A stretch of 64,000 nucleotides of DNA from Euryodendron excelsum (lineage: Eukaryota; Streptophyta; Magnoliopsida; Ericales; Pentaphylacaceae). Positions 1 to 11,485 of this stretch are shown one piece after another. The notes under the pieces are model-generated. The model did no database searches. It worked only from the letters and a program-made list of their open reading frames with translations, and was not told where the DNA came from. A program made the translations under genes and the position numbers. Location: positions 31,270,183-31,334,182 of the forward strand of contig CM065377.1 of the NCBI GenBank assembly GCA_033060915.1. Direction: 5' to 3'. The first letter of the stretch is position 1. Each line of letters begins with the position of its first letter.

Positions 1-483
1 AGTGTTTTAAAATAGAACTTTGAAACTCTTGAAATGGTATTTTGAAGTGTTTTGAAATGTTTTTGGAACAACTCGAAGGAGTTTTGGAAGTGCTTTGAAG
101 TAACTCAAGAGAGTTTTGATGTCTTGTTTCGAAAACCTTGGAGGTAGGATTTTGAGATATTTTTATGAACTTGTCTTAGAAAAAGCTTTTGAAAGTGGTT
201 TTGGAATCCTAATATGAACAACCTTGGGGGTTGTTCTTGATGTATCATGTTCCTTTGGAATCCCTAACCATAAAGAGGTAAGGACACCTTAGGCTTGTAA
301 GTTTTTGAAAACATTTTTGGAAATACTTTAAAGATGGAATGTGGGAACATTTGAAGAGGTTATGGAGTTGGCTTTTGAAATCTCAAGAGAGTAGGAGGTT
401 TTGAAAAAGTAAGTCATGAGAATAGTTTTAAATAGAAAGATCATTTAAAAGGGGTTCACAAGTTGGAATCTTGAAGTATACTA

Positions 484-770
484 ACCTAGGTTGGGTTGAT
501 CTATAGTTAGAGGTGACCTAAGGTTAACTAACTTGGGTTAGGTTAACCTAGGGTTAAGGTGACCTAGGGTTAACTAACTAGGGTCAAGTTAACCTAGGTT
601 GGATAACTAGGGTCAAGTTAACCTAGGGTTGGATAACTAGGGTCAAGTTAACTTAGGTTGGATAACTAGGGTCAAGTTAACCTAGGGTTGAATTGAACTA
701 CGGTTAACTAACCAAGGTTAGATTAACCTAGGGTTATTGTGACATAGGGTCAAGTTAACCTAGGGTTGGA
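484..770. repeat. Minisatellite, 29-30 bp unit
   Basis: Units built on GGATAACTAGGGTCAAGTTA followed by ACCTAGGGTT repeat in tandem. The cleanest three copies begin at 601, 631 and 660. More diverged copies flank them, with GACCTAGGGTTAACTAAC variants. The words CTAGGGTT resemble the plant telomere heptamer but are not a telomere array. Confidence 0.85.
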
Positions 771-1113
771 TTGGAGGATGGTTTGAAGATGGTTTTATGC
801 ATTCTTGAAAAGAGTTTTAGAAAATAAATCATGTTATACAAAGGCCTTTGTTTGACAACCCTTTCGAAGATCATTTCCATAAAAATTTAGCTCTAGCCAT
901 GAATATGGTTTATATGGTTTGGTATTTGAAAACCATTTCAAGGAAGGTTTTCTTAAGGCCATTATAACCTTTATCTTAACAAGAGCGGAGATTTCAAAAA
1001 TCAACATAATGATGACAACTTTTGAAAAACCATTTTTGATACAAAGATGGAGGGAATGAATTTTTGGAAATCATTTTTTGAGAAAAAGGTTTTGAACCAT
1101 TTTTAAAGGAAAC

Positions 1114-1400
1114 CATTCTAACAAATTAGGGTTCCTATGGTCAAGGTAAAGGGAGACCACTCAAGAGAGGGTTCCATGGTGCCATTCCAACCACTAAACT
1201 TGAGAGAATGGAAACCTTAGAAATCAAAGAGTTTGGAAACCATTTGTGTGTAAAAAAGGAATCATTCTACCAATTTAGGGCTCCTATGGCTAATATAAAA
1301 AGGCGACCACTCAAGAGAGAGTTTCATGGGCCATTTCAACCACTAAACTTGAAATAATAGAAACCTTGGGAATTAGAGAGTTTGAAGACCATTTTCATGC
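1114..1400. repeat. Tandem duplication, about 150 bp unit
   Basis: The segment starting CATTCTAACAAATTAGGG at 1114 recurs as CATTCTACCAATTTAGGG at 1263. Both copies contain GACCACTCAAGAGAG, then CCACTAAACTTGA, in the same order and spacing. There are two copies with scattered substitutions. Confidence 0.8.
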
Positions 1401-2509
1401 AAGTTGAAATGTAATGATGCAAAGGTGTGAGTTAAGGGTTAGTGGGGATTTTCTATGGCATAGTTTCTATGGTCTTATCCTAAACTTTAAAGGACTAACT
1501 CTTAGAACCATTTTGAAGGGAATATTGGACTTAAAAATGGCATGGAAACAAGAATAATGCAAGCTTTATAGAACTTGGTCATAAACATGAAATGAAATCA
1601 AGCACACAAGACATGATCAAGATAGCAAAATGCGAAGGGGGTCATGAATGCATATAAGACTTTAGGCTATACCACATAATCAAGGGACTCATAGGCTATA
1701 CCATCTTAAAGTAGGTTAGTGAGAGATCCCCCTACAAGGTGGTTCCCACTAGCTTTTCTCTAGGCATAAACTAAGAGCACTCTTGATTCAAGCATGCAAG
1801 AAAGGGGGGTTGAAGATGAGGATTAAAATAGAGAGTAGCCCAAGTAGGCTATGAGGGAGAAGAAGAGAGTGGGGAAAGACAAAAATGTAAAAGGAAATAC
1901 CACCTTTAGCCTTTAACACACTTGTAATCTTCTATGGATGCCTTGACTTGAACTTGGATGGCTTCAAGTAGACTTGAGGGGCTGGAAGGAGAGGTTTAAT
2001 GGTGTATAGGGCTATGTAGGTGAAGTGTATGGTTTAGAGAGAGGTGGAATCTAGCTAAGTGTTGGAGGAGTGGAATGTATGTAGAGATTCGAGGTTCTAA
2101 AGCAGTTTCAACAGAGCTTCACATCAATTTTTTATTCTGGAATATGCAGAGGGGGAGGCCTGTATTTATAGGCAAATTTTTGGACACTGGCACATGTAGG
2201 ACATGCGTCGGTACTGTTCCACAAAATGAAAGCCATGTGACACTCCCTGTACTGGTTAAATCTTAAGGGCTAAGCGAAGTTTGATTGATCTGATCAAAAT
2301 CTGAGCACATGTAGCATATGCTCCATTGCCGGAAGTGTTCGTTTAAACTTCACCTCGATAATTGAGCCAACTAGGAAGGTTTTAGAGGAATCAGTTGTAT
2401 CCACGGTGTTCTCCTAGGGTTTCTCATGAACTTCTAAGTTTTTAAAAAGTTTGAATGGTGTTCAGAAGTGTGAGATAGCGTCTCGAGAAACGTGCATGAA
2501 ATCGCATCT

Positions 2510-2965
2510 CTGCGGAGCGTCTGTGATATGCTCTGCAGGAGTTCAAAAGTAGCTACTCTTGTGCCGTATGATCGAGGCCTTCGGGAAGCGATCTTTCCGA
2601 TCAGACCGTATCGATGGAAAGTACTCTGAAAATACTTTATGAATTCCCTAATTTATGCATTTCTCAAGTCGTTTGACGGTGCGTTATAACTAGGGAATTG
2701 GAGAAAAAGTCAACCTTCGCGAAACGTCTGTAAGACGCTCTAGGGGTTGCCGAAAGTAGTAGTTTTCAAGCCACGTGATAAGGAGTATCGGGAAGCGATC
2801 TATCCAATCTAGTCGTATCGATGGAAAGACCTATGAACGAGCTTTCGAGAATTCCTTGGTTTATGCATTTCTCAAGTCATTTGACGATGCGTTGTAACCA
2901 AGGAATCGGGAGGAAAGACAATTTTGGCAGAGCATTTGCGAGACGCTCCAAGGGGCTTTCGTTGA
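2510..2965. repeat. Tandem repeat, about 207 bp unit
   Basis: Two full copies and the start of a third. TCGGGAAGCGATC occurs at 2581 and again at 2788. TATGCATTTCTCAAGTC occurs at 2654 and 2862. A GACGCTC-type word marks the unit borders near 2735 and 2950. The unit is much less AT-rich than its surroundings. This type of subrepeat is common inside long plant LTRs, but the parent element was not identified. Confidence 0.8.
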
Positions 2966-3015
2966 GTCGGGAGTGTTTAGTGTCGTAAGGTCCACCTTTG
3001 GTTAAACAGGAGTGT

Positions 3016-4804
3016 ATGACAAGACCCGCGGTTTAATATTCCAGGACCGGTGTTGTTTCGGGGCGCATTTGGGTCACTAAGGGCAAAATGATCATTTTGA
3101 TCAAGTTTGGTTGAAAAAGGTCAGGAATGGATTGGAGTGTTATGTTAAGTGTGTCAAGTCGTTTAGGGATGATCTCGGAAGAATATTTTACTGTTTGGTG
3201 GGATTTGTGCTGTACTAGGGCGCCCAGGGGTAAAATGGTCATTTTGACCGGAGTTGGACCGAATGGCGTGCGGATTACGCCTAAATGCTTAGTAGCACTT
3301 TGGAAGGGTGGATTTACCGTTTTGAGGGATTTTGAACTTTATCAAAACGTGCCTGGAGGCCTAAGGGGTAAGTTTGGTTATTAGGCATTTATTGGGCCCA
3401 ACGGGCCCGAGAAGCAGTTGATTGATTGGATAGGAGTTTTAAAGTTGATTTGGGCTTGAGTGTGCTTACGGAGTTTCAAAAGGGAGTTCGGTTAGGCCAG
3501 AGATTACCGAGCAGGCAAAAATAGAGTGCTTACAGATATGTATGAGTTTTTTATTTGTGGTTATACTTATAGGTAGGTATGAGTTCCTATTTGGATATTG
3601 TATCCATTTATACTGATACGATTAAGTTTCTTATTTTGACAAGAAATCCATTAAGTTGTGATTAAGTTGTCTATTGCATTTAATTTTTATTTAAAATAAT
3701 AATTAATATTGAGAGCCATCAAATAATTTTTCATTGTATAGTTAAGATCTCTTTTAATTTTTTTAAAATAATAGTTTATATCATTAATAGGAGTTTTTGA
3801 GTTTTATTAAACTACTTCACAGTTAATACAATTGGTTTTTATTCATAAAATAAAGTTTACTAAGATTCAACTACTTAAGATCTCTTAAAGTACTATTAGA
3901 ATTCAACCAGTCTAAGTTTTATTATTTTAGAGTAAGGTCTTGGATTGGCATTATTTTTTTTATGGATGTGCCTTTACTGTATATGATGTATTATTTAGAT
4001 TTTATAATATTTTTATGAATATTTAAAATTTATAGTTTGTTTATGACAATAAACTTATATACTAGGGGTTATTTTAGATTTTATTACATTTTATTAGCAT
4101 AAAACAAATTAGGATTGTCAATTTGAATTGTCTACTAAATTATTATGAATTTTGAATTAATTATTTATAACATTTCTATTATGGATTTGAAGAAGCCTTA
4201 CTCCCTGTGTATTACACGGGTTGACGTCTAGTTTATATTAAAAGTGTTGGCTTACTTTATAAGTATGAGGATTTAAATAAAAAAAAAAATAGAAATTAAG
4301 AGATGACATTAAAATACGAGTCAAAGTTTGAGGTACAAAATGAATATTTACCTTTTAGATTCAACAATAATCATCTTATTACATATTCAAAATGCTAACT
4401 TACCTTGCCTTTTTCAAACAACTTTTTTGTAAGTTATTGTTTTCGTCTTATCTAACTTTTTGTATCACAATTTGAATTTCTATTTTTATATGGGCTTCTA
4501 AGGGGATGCTTCTTAAACTTTAACCAAAAAAACAACACAAAAAAAAAGTTCCTAAAAAAGTCAAAAGCTAGTTAGCAGGTCAAAATTTTTTTTTTTTTTG
4601 GAGTTGTTTTTTTCGTTCTTTATATGTTTTTGGGTAAAAACGTCAAAAGCACTAAGTTAAAGCCCATACAATCATTTTTTTGAATTTTAGCAAAAACAAT
4701 TAGATGAGACAGACAAAATACAATCTAGTAATATTATACTAGCTAGCGAATAACTAATATGTTTATTCATATTGTTAAGACAATGATAGTTACTTATGTG
4801 GTTT
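3016..4804 (+). other. LTR-like segment, unassigned
   Basis: The stretch begins with TGACAAGACCCGCGG, a style of opening seen in plant Ty3/gypsy LTRs. It contains a second internal near-repeat (GGCAAAATGATCATTTTGATC-like at 3082 and GGTAAAATGGTCATTTTGACC-like at 3229) and then becomes very AT-rich. A0/T0 runs around 4500-4620 could fold back on themselves. No gene, clear right border or target duplication was found, so this is only a suggestion of LTR origin. Confidence 0.3.
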
Positions 4805-4809
4805 AGAGG

Positions 4810-5414
4810 TGGTAGTGACGTTTTCTCGGACTCCCTGATCAGGCCCCGATCAGACTTGGGATTCACTTGAACGTCTGATCGGGCATCAATAGGAGCCTCA
4901 CCTTGGCTCCTCTCGGCTCCCGAATAGATCAGCCCCTTGAGCTTACTTCCTGTTTTGTCTGTCTGTCCTTTCCATCACATCGGTGGAGGCCACAACTGAC
5001 ATTGGACACTGTAGCGTGCACTTAAAGCATGGGCGTAGAGTGTATGAGAGACAACTGCCCTGCCCCTAGTGTAGTTCTGACACATGCCACGATGGAGTGG
5101 GGGAACAACCGTCTCAAGTGCCTTACCACAGATCTGACCCTCCAATGGAACACCGCCACATGGAAAGGTCACCAACCACCCCCATGCATGCATACAAAAG
5201 GAAAATAAAGACCTTCCTCTCCAGGCACACATCAAAGAGAAATCCTAACAAACTACACTCTTAAGTAACCATATTCTCTTGAATCTAACTTGATCATCGA
5301 AGGGCCTTTGGCAGGCACCACACCGGTGCACTTAGAACAAGAGATCACACGTCAACAGGAGAGAGAGCATGTCAAAGGCATGGGGGCAAGATCCACGAGA
5401 TTGCTACATCAAAA
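4810..5414 (+). repeat. 5' LTR of the Tat-type element
   Basis: 605 bp, beginning TGGTAGTGACG and nearly collinear with 14596-15199. Shared landmarks are the CCTGATCGGGCC-type region, CACGATGGAGTGGGGGAACAA, and AGATCCACGAGATTGCT near the end. The terminal CA seen in the 3' copy (CATCAACA) appears as CATCAAAA here, a point change in the terminal dinucleotide. The preceding five bases are the left target duplication. Confidence 0.93.
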
Positions 5415-5416
5415 GC

Positions 5417-5434
5417 TAGCGCCGTCTGTGGAAA
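5417..5434 (+). promoter_or_regulatory. Primer binding site, tRNA-Asp-like
   Basis: TAGCGCCGTCTGTGG lies two bases after the 5' LTR. It matches the TGGCGCCGT start of a site complementary to the 3' end of plant tRNA-Asp, with a substitution at the second base and weaker matching after the first nine. The position immediately after the LTR supports the assignment. Confidence 0.6.
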
Positions 5435-5503
5435 CGAATATTCTCGTGATTTTTCATGATATTGACTAGGTCTGTGATTAGCACTCACCCCCAAGGAAGC
5501 GCA

Positions 5504-7023
5504 ATGGCGGATTCAAGTGCAGAGAAGATAGCAGCCCTCAAAAAGATTATGGCTAACATGATGGCCAACATGCAACAGCTGGCCCACTAGAATGCAAAGT
5601 TGCTCTAACAAGTTCCAGCTCCGTCTGGAGGGGTTCCACCGCCAGTTGTCCCGCCGATGGTGAAATGGGAGGATCATGAGGTTGACGGAGAGCCTGCTAT
5701 TCTCCCTAACGACAACAGAAACAGGAACAAAAACGGAGGACGGGTGGAGGACCCACTCCTACGCCATGAGCCCTACATCAAAGAAGCACAAACCAGTCAT
5801 GTAGTCCAATCAAGAACAGAGATGGTGGGCAATAAACCGGAAAGTACCTATGCATGGGACGAAAAAATGAGGGCCATACAGGACCAAATGGCAGGAGTCT
5901 TAGCAGCTGTGAAGGCCAAGCTCCAAACGTGATAGACACACTTATCGGTAGGATAGCTTCGCCATTCACCTAGGCGGTGATGGATTATACCCTCCCCTTG
6001 AAGTTCAAAATGTCGACGGTGGACGTGTTCAAGGGTTCCAAAGACCCAGTGGACCACTTAAAAACCTTCAGGGCACTCATGCACCTGCGAGCGGTGCCGG
6101 ATGAGATCATGTGTAGAACTTTTTCCATTATGTTGAAAGGCTTTACACGGACCTGGTTCAACAAAATCAAGCCAACGATGGTCCCCACCTTCACCGAACT
6201 TAGCAAGCTTTTCGTGAGCCACTACATCGGGATGTAGAGGTAGCGAAGGCCAGCTGCGCACCTGTTGACCTTACGGTAGAAGAAAGAAGAGACCCTACGC
6301 AAATACGTAGGGAGGTTCAATCAGGAGACTCTAGCGATGGATGATGTGGACGACAAGGTAGTCGTCACGGCGTTTATGAGCAGCATAAGAACTGGAACGC
6401 TCCTCTTCTCCTTGTCGAAGAGGCCACCTTAGGACATGGTCGAGCTGATGCTCCGAGCTAAAAAACACAACGCAGAGGATGCCATGAGTGCCAGGCTAGA
6501 AAATGATGGAGGGAGCAGTTCCCGCCTTGATAAGAAGAGGTCGAGTGGTGCCTTGAACGAAAAGAGGGAAGCGAAGACGAACAAGAATAGCAACCGGTCA
6601 TGAAACCAGGCCGAAGACAGACGCGAGCACTATCACGAGCTAGACTGAACATTCATCCCCCTCATGACGAAGTTGAAGGATGTCCTGATGTAGATAAGGG
6701 ACGATCTGACGCTAAAATGGCCAGAATGTCTAAAGACACCCTCAAGCAAGCGGAACAGAAAGAGGTATTATCGGTTCTATCGCTATCATGGCCATGACAC
6801 ACAAGATTGCATCGACTTGAATCAACAGATTGAAGATCTGATCAAGCAAGGTAGGCTAGGCCGATACGTCGTTGGACGAGACCGAGAGCGGGGGGATCGA
6901 CATAGTCCGGCACAAGCCCAAACCAACAACTGGCCCATCAAAGAAATCAGGGTCATAACTGGTAGGTTCGCTAGAGACGGCGGGTCTTTTTCGACACAAA
7001 AGAAACACGTCCAGGAGATCTAA
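5504..7023 (+). pseudogene. Gag polyprotein remnant (Tat-type)
   Basis: Gag packages element RNA into cytoplasmic particles. The start ATG at 5504 opens a frame rich in Met and Gln that is interrupted by stops near 5589 and 5607. After a frame change, the conserved retrotransposon gag segment lies around 5977-6237 (words VFKGSKDPVDHLKTF, TWFNKIKP and LFVSHY). A Cys/His-poor knuckle-like segment with YHGHDTQDCIDL occurs near 6780-6830, followed by the IEDLIKQGRLGRYV motif typical of Tat gags. At least five stops and one frameshift break it. The frame of the later part is shared with protease and RT, consistent with one ancestral gag-pol reading frame. Confidence 0.85.
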
Positions 7024-7029
7024 ACAGAG

Positions 7030-7428
7030 GTGGAAGTGATGCTGGTCGGAGCATCAAGCAAGAAGACGAAAATGGAAGGCCCCGTGATCACCTTCACAAA
7101 GGAAGAAACCGCTGAACTGTATCAACTACACAATGACCCCCTGGTCATCTCCTCGATCATCTCCAACTTTAAAACCTGGAGAGTTTTGATCGACAGCGGG
7201 AGTTCGGCAGACATTCTATTTTGGAGCGCTTTCGAGAAGATGCAGATCGGTAAGGACATGTTGTACCCAGTCAACTCTCCCCTGGTTGGATTTACCAGGG
7301 ACCAAGTAGTTCCCCTCGGGTCTATCGTCCTACCGGTGACCCTAGGGGAGGAACTCCATCGGGCAACGGAGATGATCCACTTCTTAATGGTGGACTGTCC
7401 GTCGGCCTACAACACCATTATTGGATGA
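7030..7428 (+). pseudogene. Retrotransposon aspartic protease remnant
   Basis: This segment cleaves Gag-Pol in active elements. The active-site motif LIDSGSSADIL is intact near 7187-7220, followed by the hydrophobic stretch typical of the family and the closing words SAYNTIIG. A TGA at 7426-7428 interrupts what should continue as a G-R-x-x-L segment into the RT linker. The frame is the same as that of the late gag and the RT, with a TAA at 7021-7023 separating it from gag. Confidence in the domain is high; activity is not expected. Confidence 0.85.
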
Positions 7429-7779
7429 ACGACGCTGAACAAATTCAAAGCTTTAACATCCACCTACCACCTCAAGATTAAGTTCACGATCGAGAATGGG
7501 GTCGAGTGTATAAGGGGTGACTAGAAAGAGGCTTGCAAATGTTTCATGGTGTCCCTAAAAGTGGAGGCCAACAAAGAAACCTTGATCATCGAAGAGCTCG
7601 AATCAATGGACGAAGAGCTCGAATCAATGGACGAAGAGGAAGTCAGAAGAGGCAAGCCAGTAGAGGAGCTAGAAGATGTTCTCGTCGGGGCATAAGGGCA
7701 GAATTGAACAGTAAAGATCGGGGCTGCAACACCTGTGGAGCTAAAAGTGGGGTTATGACGATTCCTTAACGAAAATATT

Positions 7780-9060
7780 GACATCTTCGCCTGGTCTCAC
7801 AAGTATATGCTCGACATTGATACAAGAGTAGCAGCTCACTACTTGAACATCAATCCCGAGGCCAGGCCGGTCAAACAGAAGGGAAGAAACTTCGCGCCAC
7901 AACGGAATGATACAGTGGCTGAAAAAATCGAGAAGCTGGTCCAAGCTAAGTTCATTAGGGAAGTGCAATACCCCACTTGGCTCTCCAATGTCGTCACAAT
8001 GAAGAAGTCTAACGGTAAGTGGAGAGTGTGCATTGACTTCACTGACCTCAACAAAGTATGCCCGAAGGACAGTTTCCCTCTACCCACAATTGACCTTCTT
8101 GTCAACTCTGTGGCTGGGTATGAAATGCTGACCTTCATGGATGCTTTTTCAAGATACAACCAGATTCGGATGGCCAAGCGCAACCAGGAGCATACATCAT
8201 TCATCACTAACCAGGGGCTCTATTGCTACAACGTGATGCCTTTAGGACTAAAGAATGCGGGGGCAACATATCAATAGATGGTCAACCTTATGTTCAAATC
8301 ACAAATCGAGCGCAATGTGGAAGTGTACACGAACGACATGTTGGTAAAGAATAAGAAGGCCATCAGCCACCTGCAAGACCTCAAGGAGACATTCCAAACG
8401 TTACACAAGTACTAGATGAAGCTCAATCCAGCCAAGTGTGCCTTCGGCGTAGCCTCGGGAAAGTTCTTAGGTTTTATAGTCTTGCACCGGGGGATTGAGG
8501 TGAACCCAGAAAAGATCCAAGCCATTATTGACATGCAAGCGCCTCGCACAATGAAGGATGTTCAGAAGCTGGCAAGGCATGTGGCAGCTCTAAACAGGTT
8601 TATCTCTAGATCTACTGACAAATGCTTGCCCTTATTCAAGATCTTGCGCAAGGCATTTGAGTGGACCAAGGAATGCGAAGCAGCTTTCCACTAACTTAAG
8701 TAATACCTGAGCTTGGTCCTGTTACTTAGCTGAACTGTTCCGAGGGAGGAACTGTATATGTATTTGACAGTTTCAGCGACAACAATGAGCTCAGCTCTCA
8801 TTAGAGAAGAAGGAGGAGTCTAGAAGCCAGTATACTACACTAGCCGGGCACTACGTGGGGCAGAGGAATGATACCTGAAGATGGAGCTCATGGCCCTAGC
8901 CTAGTGACAGCAACTCGGTGCCTGAGACCTTACTTCCAAGCCCACACGATAGTGATACTTACAGACCAACCTTTGAAAAGCATTCTATATAAGCTGGAGA
9001 CGTCGGCACTATTGGTAAAGTGGTCAGTCGAACTCAACCAGTTCGACATCCACTACTAAC
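7780..9060 (+). pseudogene. Reverse transcriptase and first RNase H remnant
   Basis: RT of the Ty3/gypsy type: RPVKQKGRNFAPQR, then WLSNVVTMKKSNGKWRVCID, DLNKVCPKDSFPLP, MDAFSRYNQIRM and MPLGLKNAGATYQ in correct order between 7840 and 8277. The catalytic YxDD box near 8326-8337 reads YTND, so the first of the two metal-binding aspartates is lost (GAC to AAC, as from deamination on the opposite strand). The connection segment (KCAFGVASGKFLGF, 8440-8480) and the start of RNase H (YYTSRAL near 8835, ILTDQPL near 8955) follow. Stops occur after TYQ, before MKLNPAKC, after ECEAAFH and twice in the RNase H. Non-functional. Confidence 0.88.
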
Positions 9061-9159
9061 CCCGGCTGGCGATCAAAGGGCAGGTTGTTGAGAATTTTAT
9101 AACAGAATTCACGAACGCTCTCATTGCCACCAGCGAAGACGACCCTATCAACAGCCATT

Positions 9160-9520
9160 AGGTCTTAAAAGTCGATGGCTCCTCTATTGATGATTCAAGT
9201 GGTACTGGTGTGGTCCTTGTCACTCCTGATGGTCATAAGATTGAATATACTCTCTGCTTTAAGTTCTCCACCACCAACAATGTTGCAAAATACGAGGCCC
9301 TCATTGCCATACTCCAGATGACTTAGTGAATGGGGGCTGAGCAAATAGTTGTGCGGAGCGACTCTCAATTGGTGGTGGAGTAAGTCTAGGGAGAGTATGA
9401 AGCCAGAGATGATAACATGAAGCAATACTGCCAAATGGCTAAGAGTTTAGCCAGGAGATTTGCAAAAAATTTGCTAGAACATGTCCCGGGGCTCCAGAAC
9501 GAAGAGACAGATAGACTGGC
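9160..9520 (+). pseudogene. Second (archaeal-type) RNase H remnant
   Basis: The frame around 9170-9330 reads LKVDGSSIDDSSGTGVVL, then NNVAKYEALIAIL, the pattern of the second RNase H that Tat/Ogre elements carry between the ordinary RNase H and the integrase. RSDSQLVVE follows after a stop near 9327, then the segment with QYCQMAKSLARRF and the IPREENxxAD-like region (VPGLQNEETDRLARI near 9490-9520). This domain is a lineage marker. Stops at 9327 and 9380 interrupt it. Confidence 0.8.
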
Positions 9521-9719
9521 TAGGATTACCTCATCCAACGAGCCAGACCCAAACGTCCTAATGGAGGTCCTTGATTCACTGAGCATCCAGAGTCCAAAGG
9601 TAAACCAGACAAAACCCAAAACGTCATGGATGAGCCATATCAATAATTTCTTGCAAAGTGGAGTCCTACCAGAGGATAAGAACAAAACAAGGCAGGTACA
9701 CTACCGTTCGAGTAGGTAC

Positions 9720-10877
9720 CTAATATAGAATGAGGTTCTTTACAAGAGGGGACACACTCTGTCGTTGCTTCGTTGTGCCATAGAGGAAAAGGCAGAGTAT
9801 GTGATGAGAGAAGTTCATGAAAGGGTTTGTGGAAACCACTCGGGTGGTCGATCCTTTTCCAAAAAGATTTTACGAACAACCTATTATTGGCCCACCATGG
9901 AGAAAAACGCCCAAAAATTCGTCAAGAAGTGCGATATAAGTGTCAGCGGTTCACCAACATCCCAAGATTGCCCGTTCAGGAGTTGACCCCGATCCAGAGC
10001 CCGTGGCCTTAGCTCAATGGGGAATTGACATTGTGGGTTCACTGCCTATGTGGTTCATTGCTTATGGCCAAAGGTCAGAGGAAGTTCACGGTGGTGGCCA
10101 TCGATTACTTCACCAAGTGAGTAGATGCAGAGGCACTCTCAACAATCACTGAAGAGAAATGAAAATTTTTTTATGGCAGAATATTGTTTACAATTCGGAA
10201 TTCCTAGGACCGTCATCACAGACAATGGAAAATAGTTTGAAGGGAGGCAACTCAACCAATTATACAGCGACCTAGGGATCAGTTATCATGCTTCTTCCCC
10301 TGAGCATCCTCAAGCCAACGGCCAGGTAGAAGTCACGAACAGGTCCCTCCTGAAGATCATCAAGACCAAGTTGGAGAAAACCAAGGGCTTGTGGGCGGAT
10401 GAACTTCTTAACATCCTATGGGCCTACAAAACAACGGAGAGGGTGTCTACGGGGTAGATGCCTTTCTCCTTGAACTTCGACACTGAAGTGATCATGCTAG
10501 TGAAGATCAGCCTCTCCAGCTCGAGAATGAGACAGTACGACCCCAAGACTAACAACTAGGCTCTGAATGTGGAGCTAGATTTGTTGGAATAACAGAGGCT
10601 GCAGGCAGCTATGAGGGTAGCGTACTACCAGCAGAGGATGCGCCAGTACTACAACTTCAGAATCTGACCGAAAGACTTCGCAGCGGGGGATCTGATTTTG
10701 AAAAGGTTCAACCAGTTTACAAAAGATCCAAGGGATGGTAAGCTTATACCTAATTGGGAAGGCCCCTACGAGGTAATTAGCAGCACCAGGAAAGAGACTT
10801 ACAAATTGAAGAACCTGGGGGGCAAGGAGCTACTACACCCGTGACACGCAGAGCATTTGAGGAAGTACTATTTGTGA
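9720..10877 (+). pseudogene. Integrase remnant
   Basis: Integrase inserts the cDNA into the genome. The zinc-binding half is at 9800-9960 (VHERVCGNHSGGRSF, YYWPTMEKNAQKFVKKC) and a frameshift there separates the Cys pair. The catalytic core follows: WGIDIVGSLP (first Asp, near 10025), ITDNGKQF (second Asp, near 10220) and the P-x-ANGQVEVTNR segment (Glu, near 10320), so the D,D,E residues are present. The C-terminal segment with GDLILKR and WEGPYEV lies at 10690-10780 and ends at KYYL with TGA at 10875-10877. Stops at 10147, 10456, 10558, 10592 and elsewhere break the frame. Confidence 0.85.
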
Positions 10878-10964
10878 TGGGCTTCTGACTGTAACTCGAT
10901 AGATTATCAGTAAAATCAACCATTCAACAATTGTTTACTTCGAGTCAAACGACAATAGTCCAAA

Positions 10965-11485
10965 GAGTATCTGCTCGGTTCACGTGATCGAGCAGAGCCA
11001 GAAAGCCTATAAGGCAATGGCATAGAATATCTGCTCAGTTCACATGACTAAGTAGAGCTAGACGGCCTATAAAGCAATGGCATAGAATATTTACTCAGTT
11101 CACATGACCGAGCAGAGCCAGACGACCTATAAGGCAATGACATAAAATATCTGCTCAGTTCACGTCATCGGGCAAAGCCAGACGGCCTATAAGGCAATGG
11201 CATAGAATATCTGCTCGGTTTACGTGACCAGGTAGAGCCAAACAGCCTATAAGGCAAAGGCACATAATATTTGCTCGGTTCATGTGGCCGAGCAAAGCCA
11301 GAAGGCCTATAAGGCAATGGCATAGAACATTTGCTCGGTTCATGTGACTGAGCAGAGCCAGACGGCTTATAAGGCTGCGGTATAAACCATCTGCTCGTTC
11401 ACGTGACCGAGCAGAGCCATACAGCTTTTTAGGCAATGGTAGAAAACCTGTTCAGTTCACGCGACTTAGCAGAGCCGGAAGGCTT
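10965..11485. repeat. 60 bp tandem array between pol and the antisense ORF
   Basis: About eight and a half units with a strikingly constant period of 60 bp. Each unit has CTGCTCGGTTCACGTGACCG, then AGCAGAGCCAGACGGCCTAT and AAGGCAATGGCATAGAATAT as an approximate consensus. CTGCTCGGT and ACCGAGCAG form inverted arms around a CACGTG core, with one unpaired T, so every unit can fold. Substitutions accumulate unevenly; CACGTG itself is kept in the first unit and altered to CACATG, CACGTC or CATGTG in several others. Short tandem arrays at this place are known in Tat/Ogre elements and can seed satellites. Confidence 0.9.

Larger units (their letters stand above)
1..3015. other. Repetitive, gene-free left end
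   Basis: No protein-coding region could be supported here; the short open frames show no recognisable motif and no conserved exon structure. The stretch is rich in short TTTTGAAA-like words and contains one minisatellite and two tandem duplications, listed separately. The composition and the adjacent LTR-like segment suggest old retrotransposon-derived DNA, but no element end or domain could be identified, so its class is unknown. Confidence 0.5.

Noticed and set aside
484..770. Telomere or centromere array
   Set aside because: The unit is 29-30 bp, not TTTAGGG, and only a few hundred bases long.
7839..8207. 122-codon - strand frame opposite the RT
   Set aside because: It is a mirror of the conserved RT coding sequence and has no independent motif.
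10965..11485. CRISPR-like array
   Set aside because: The whole 60 bp unit repeats without unique spacers, lies inside a plant retrotransposon, and there are no cas genes.
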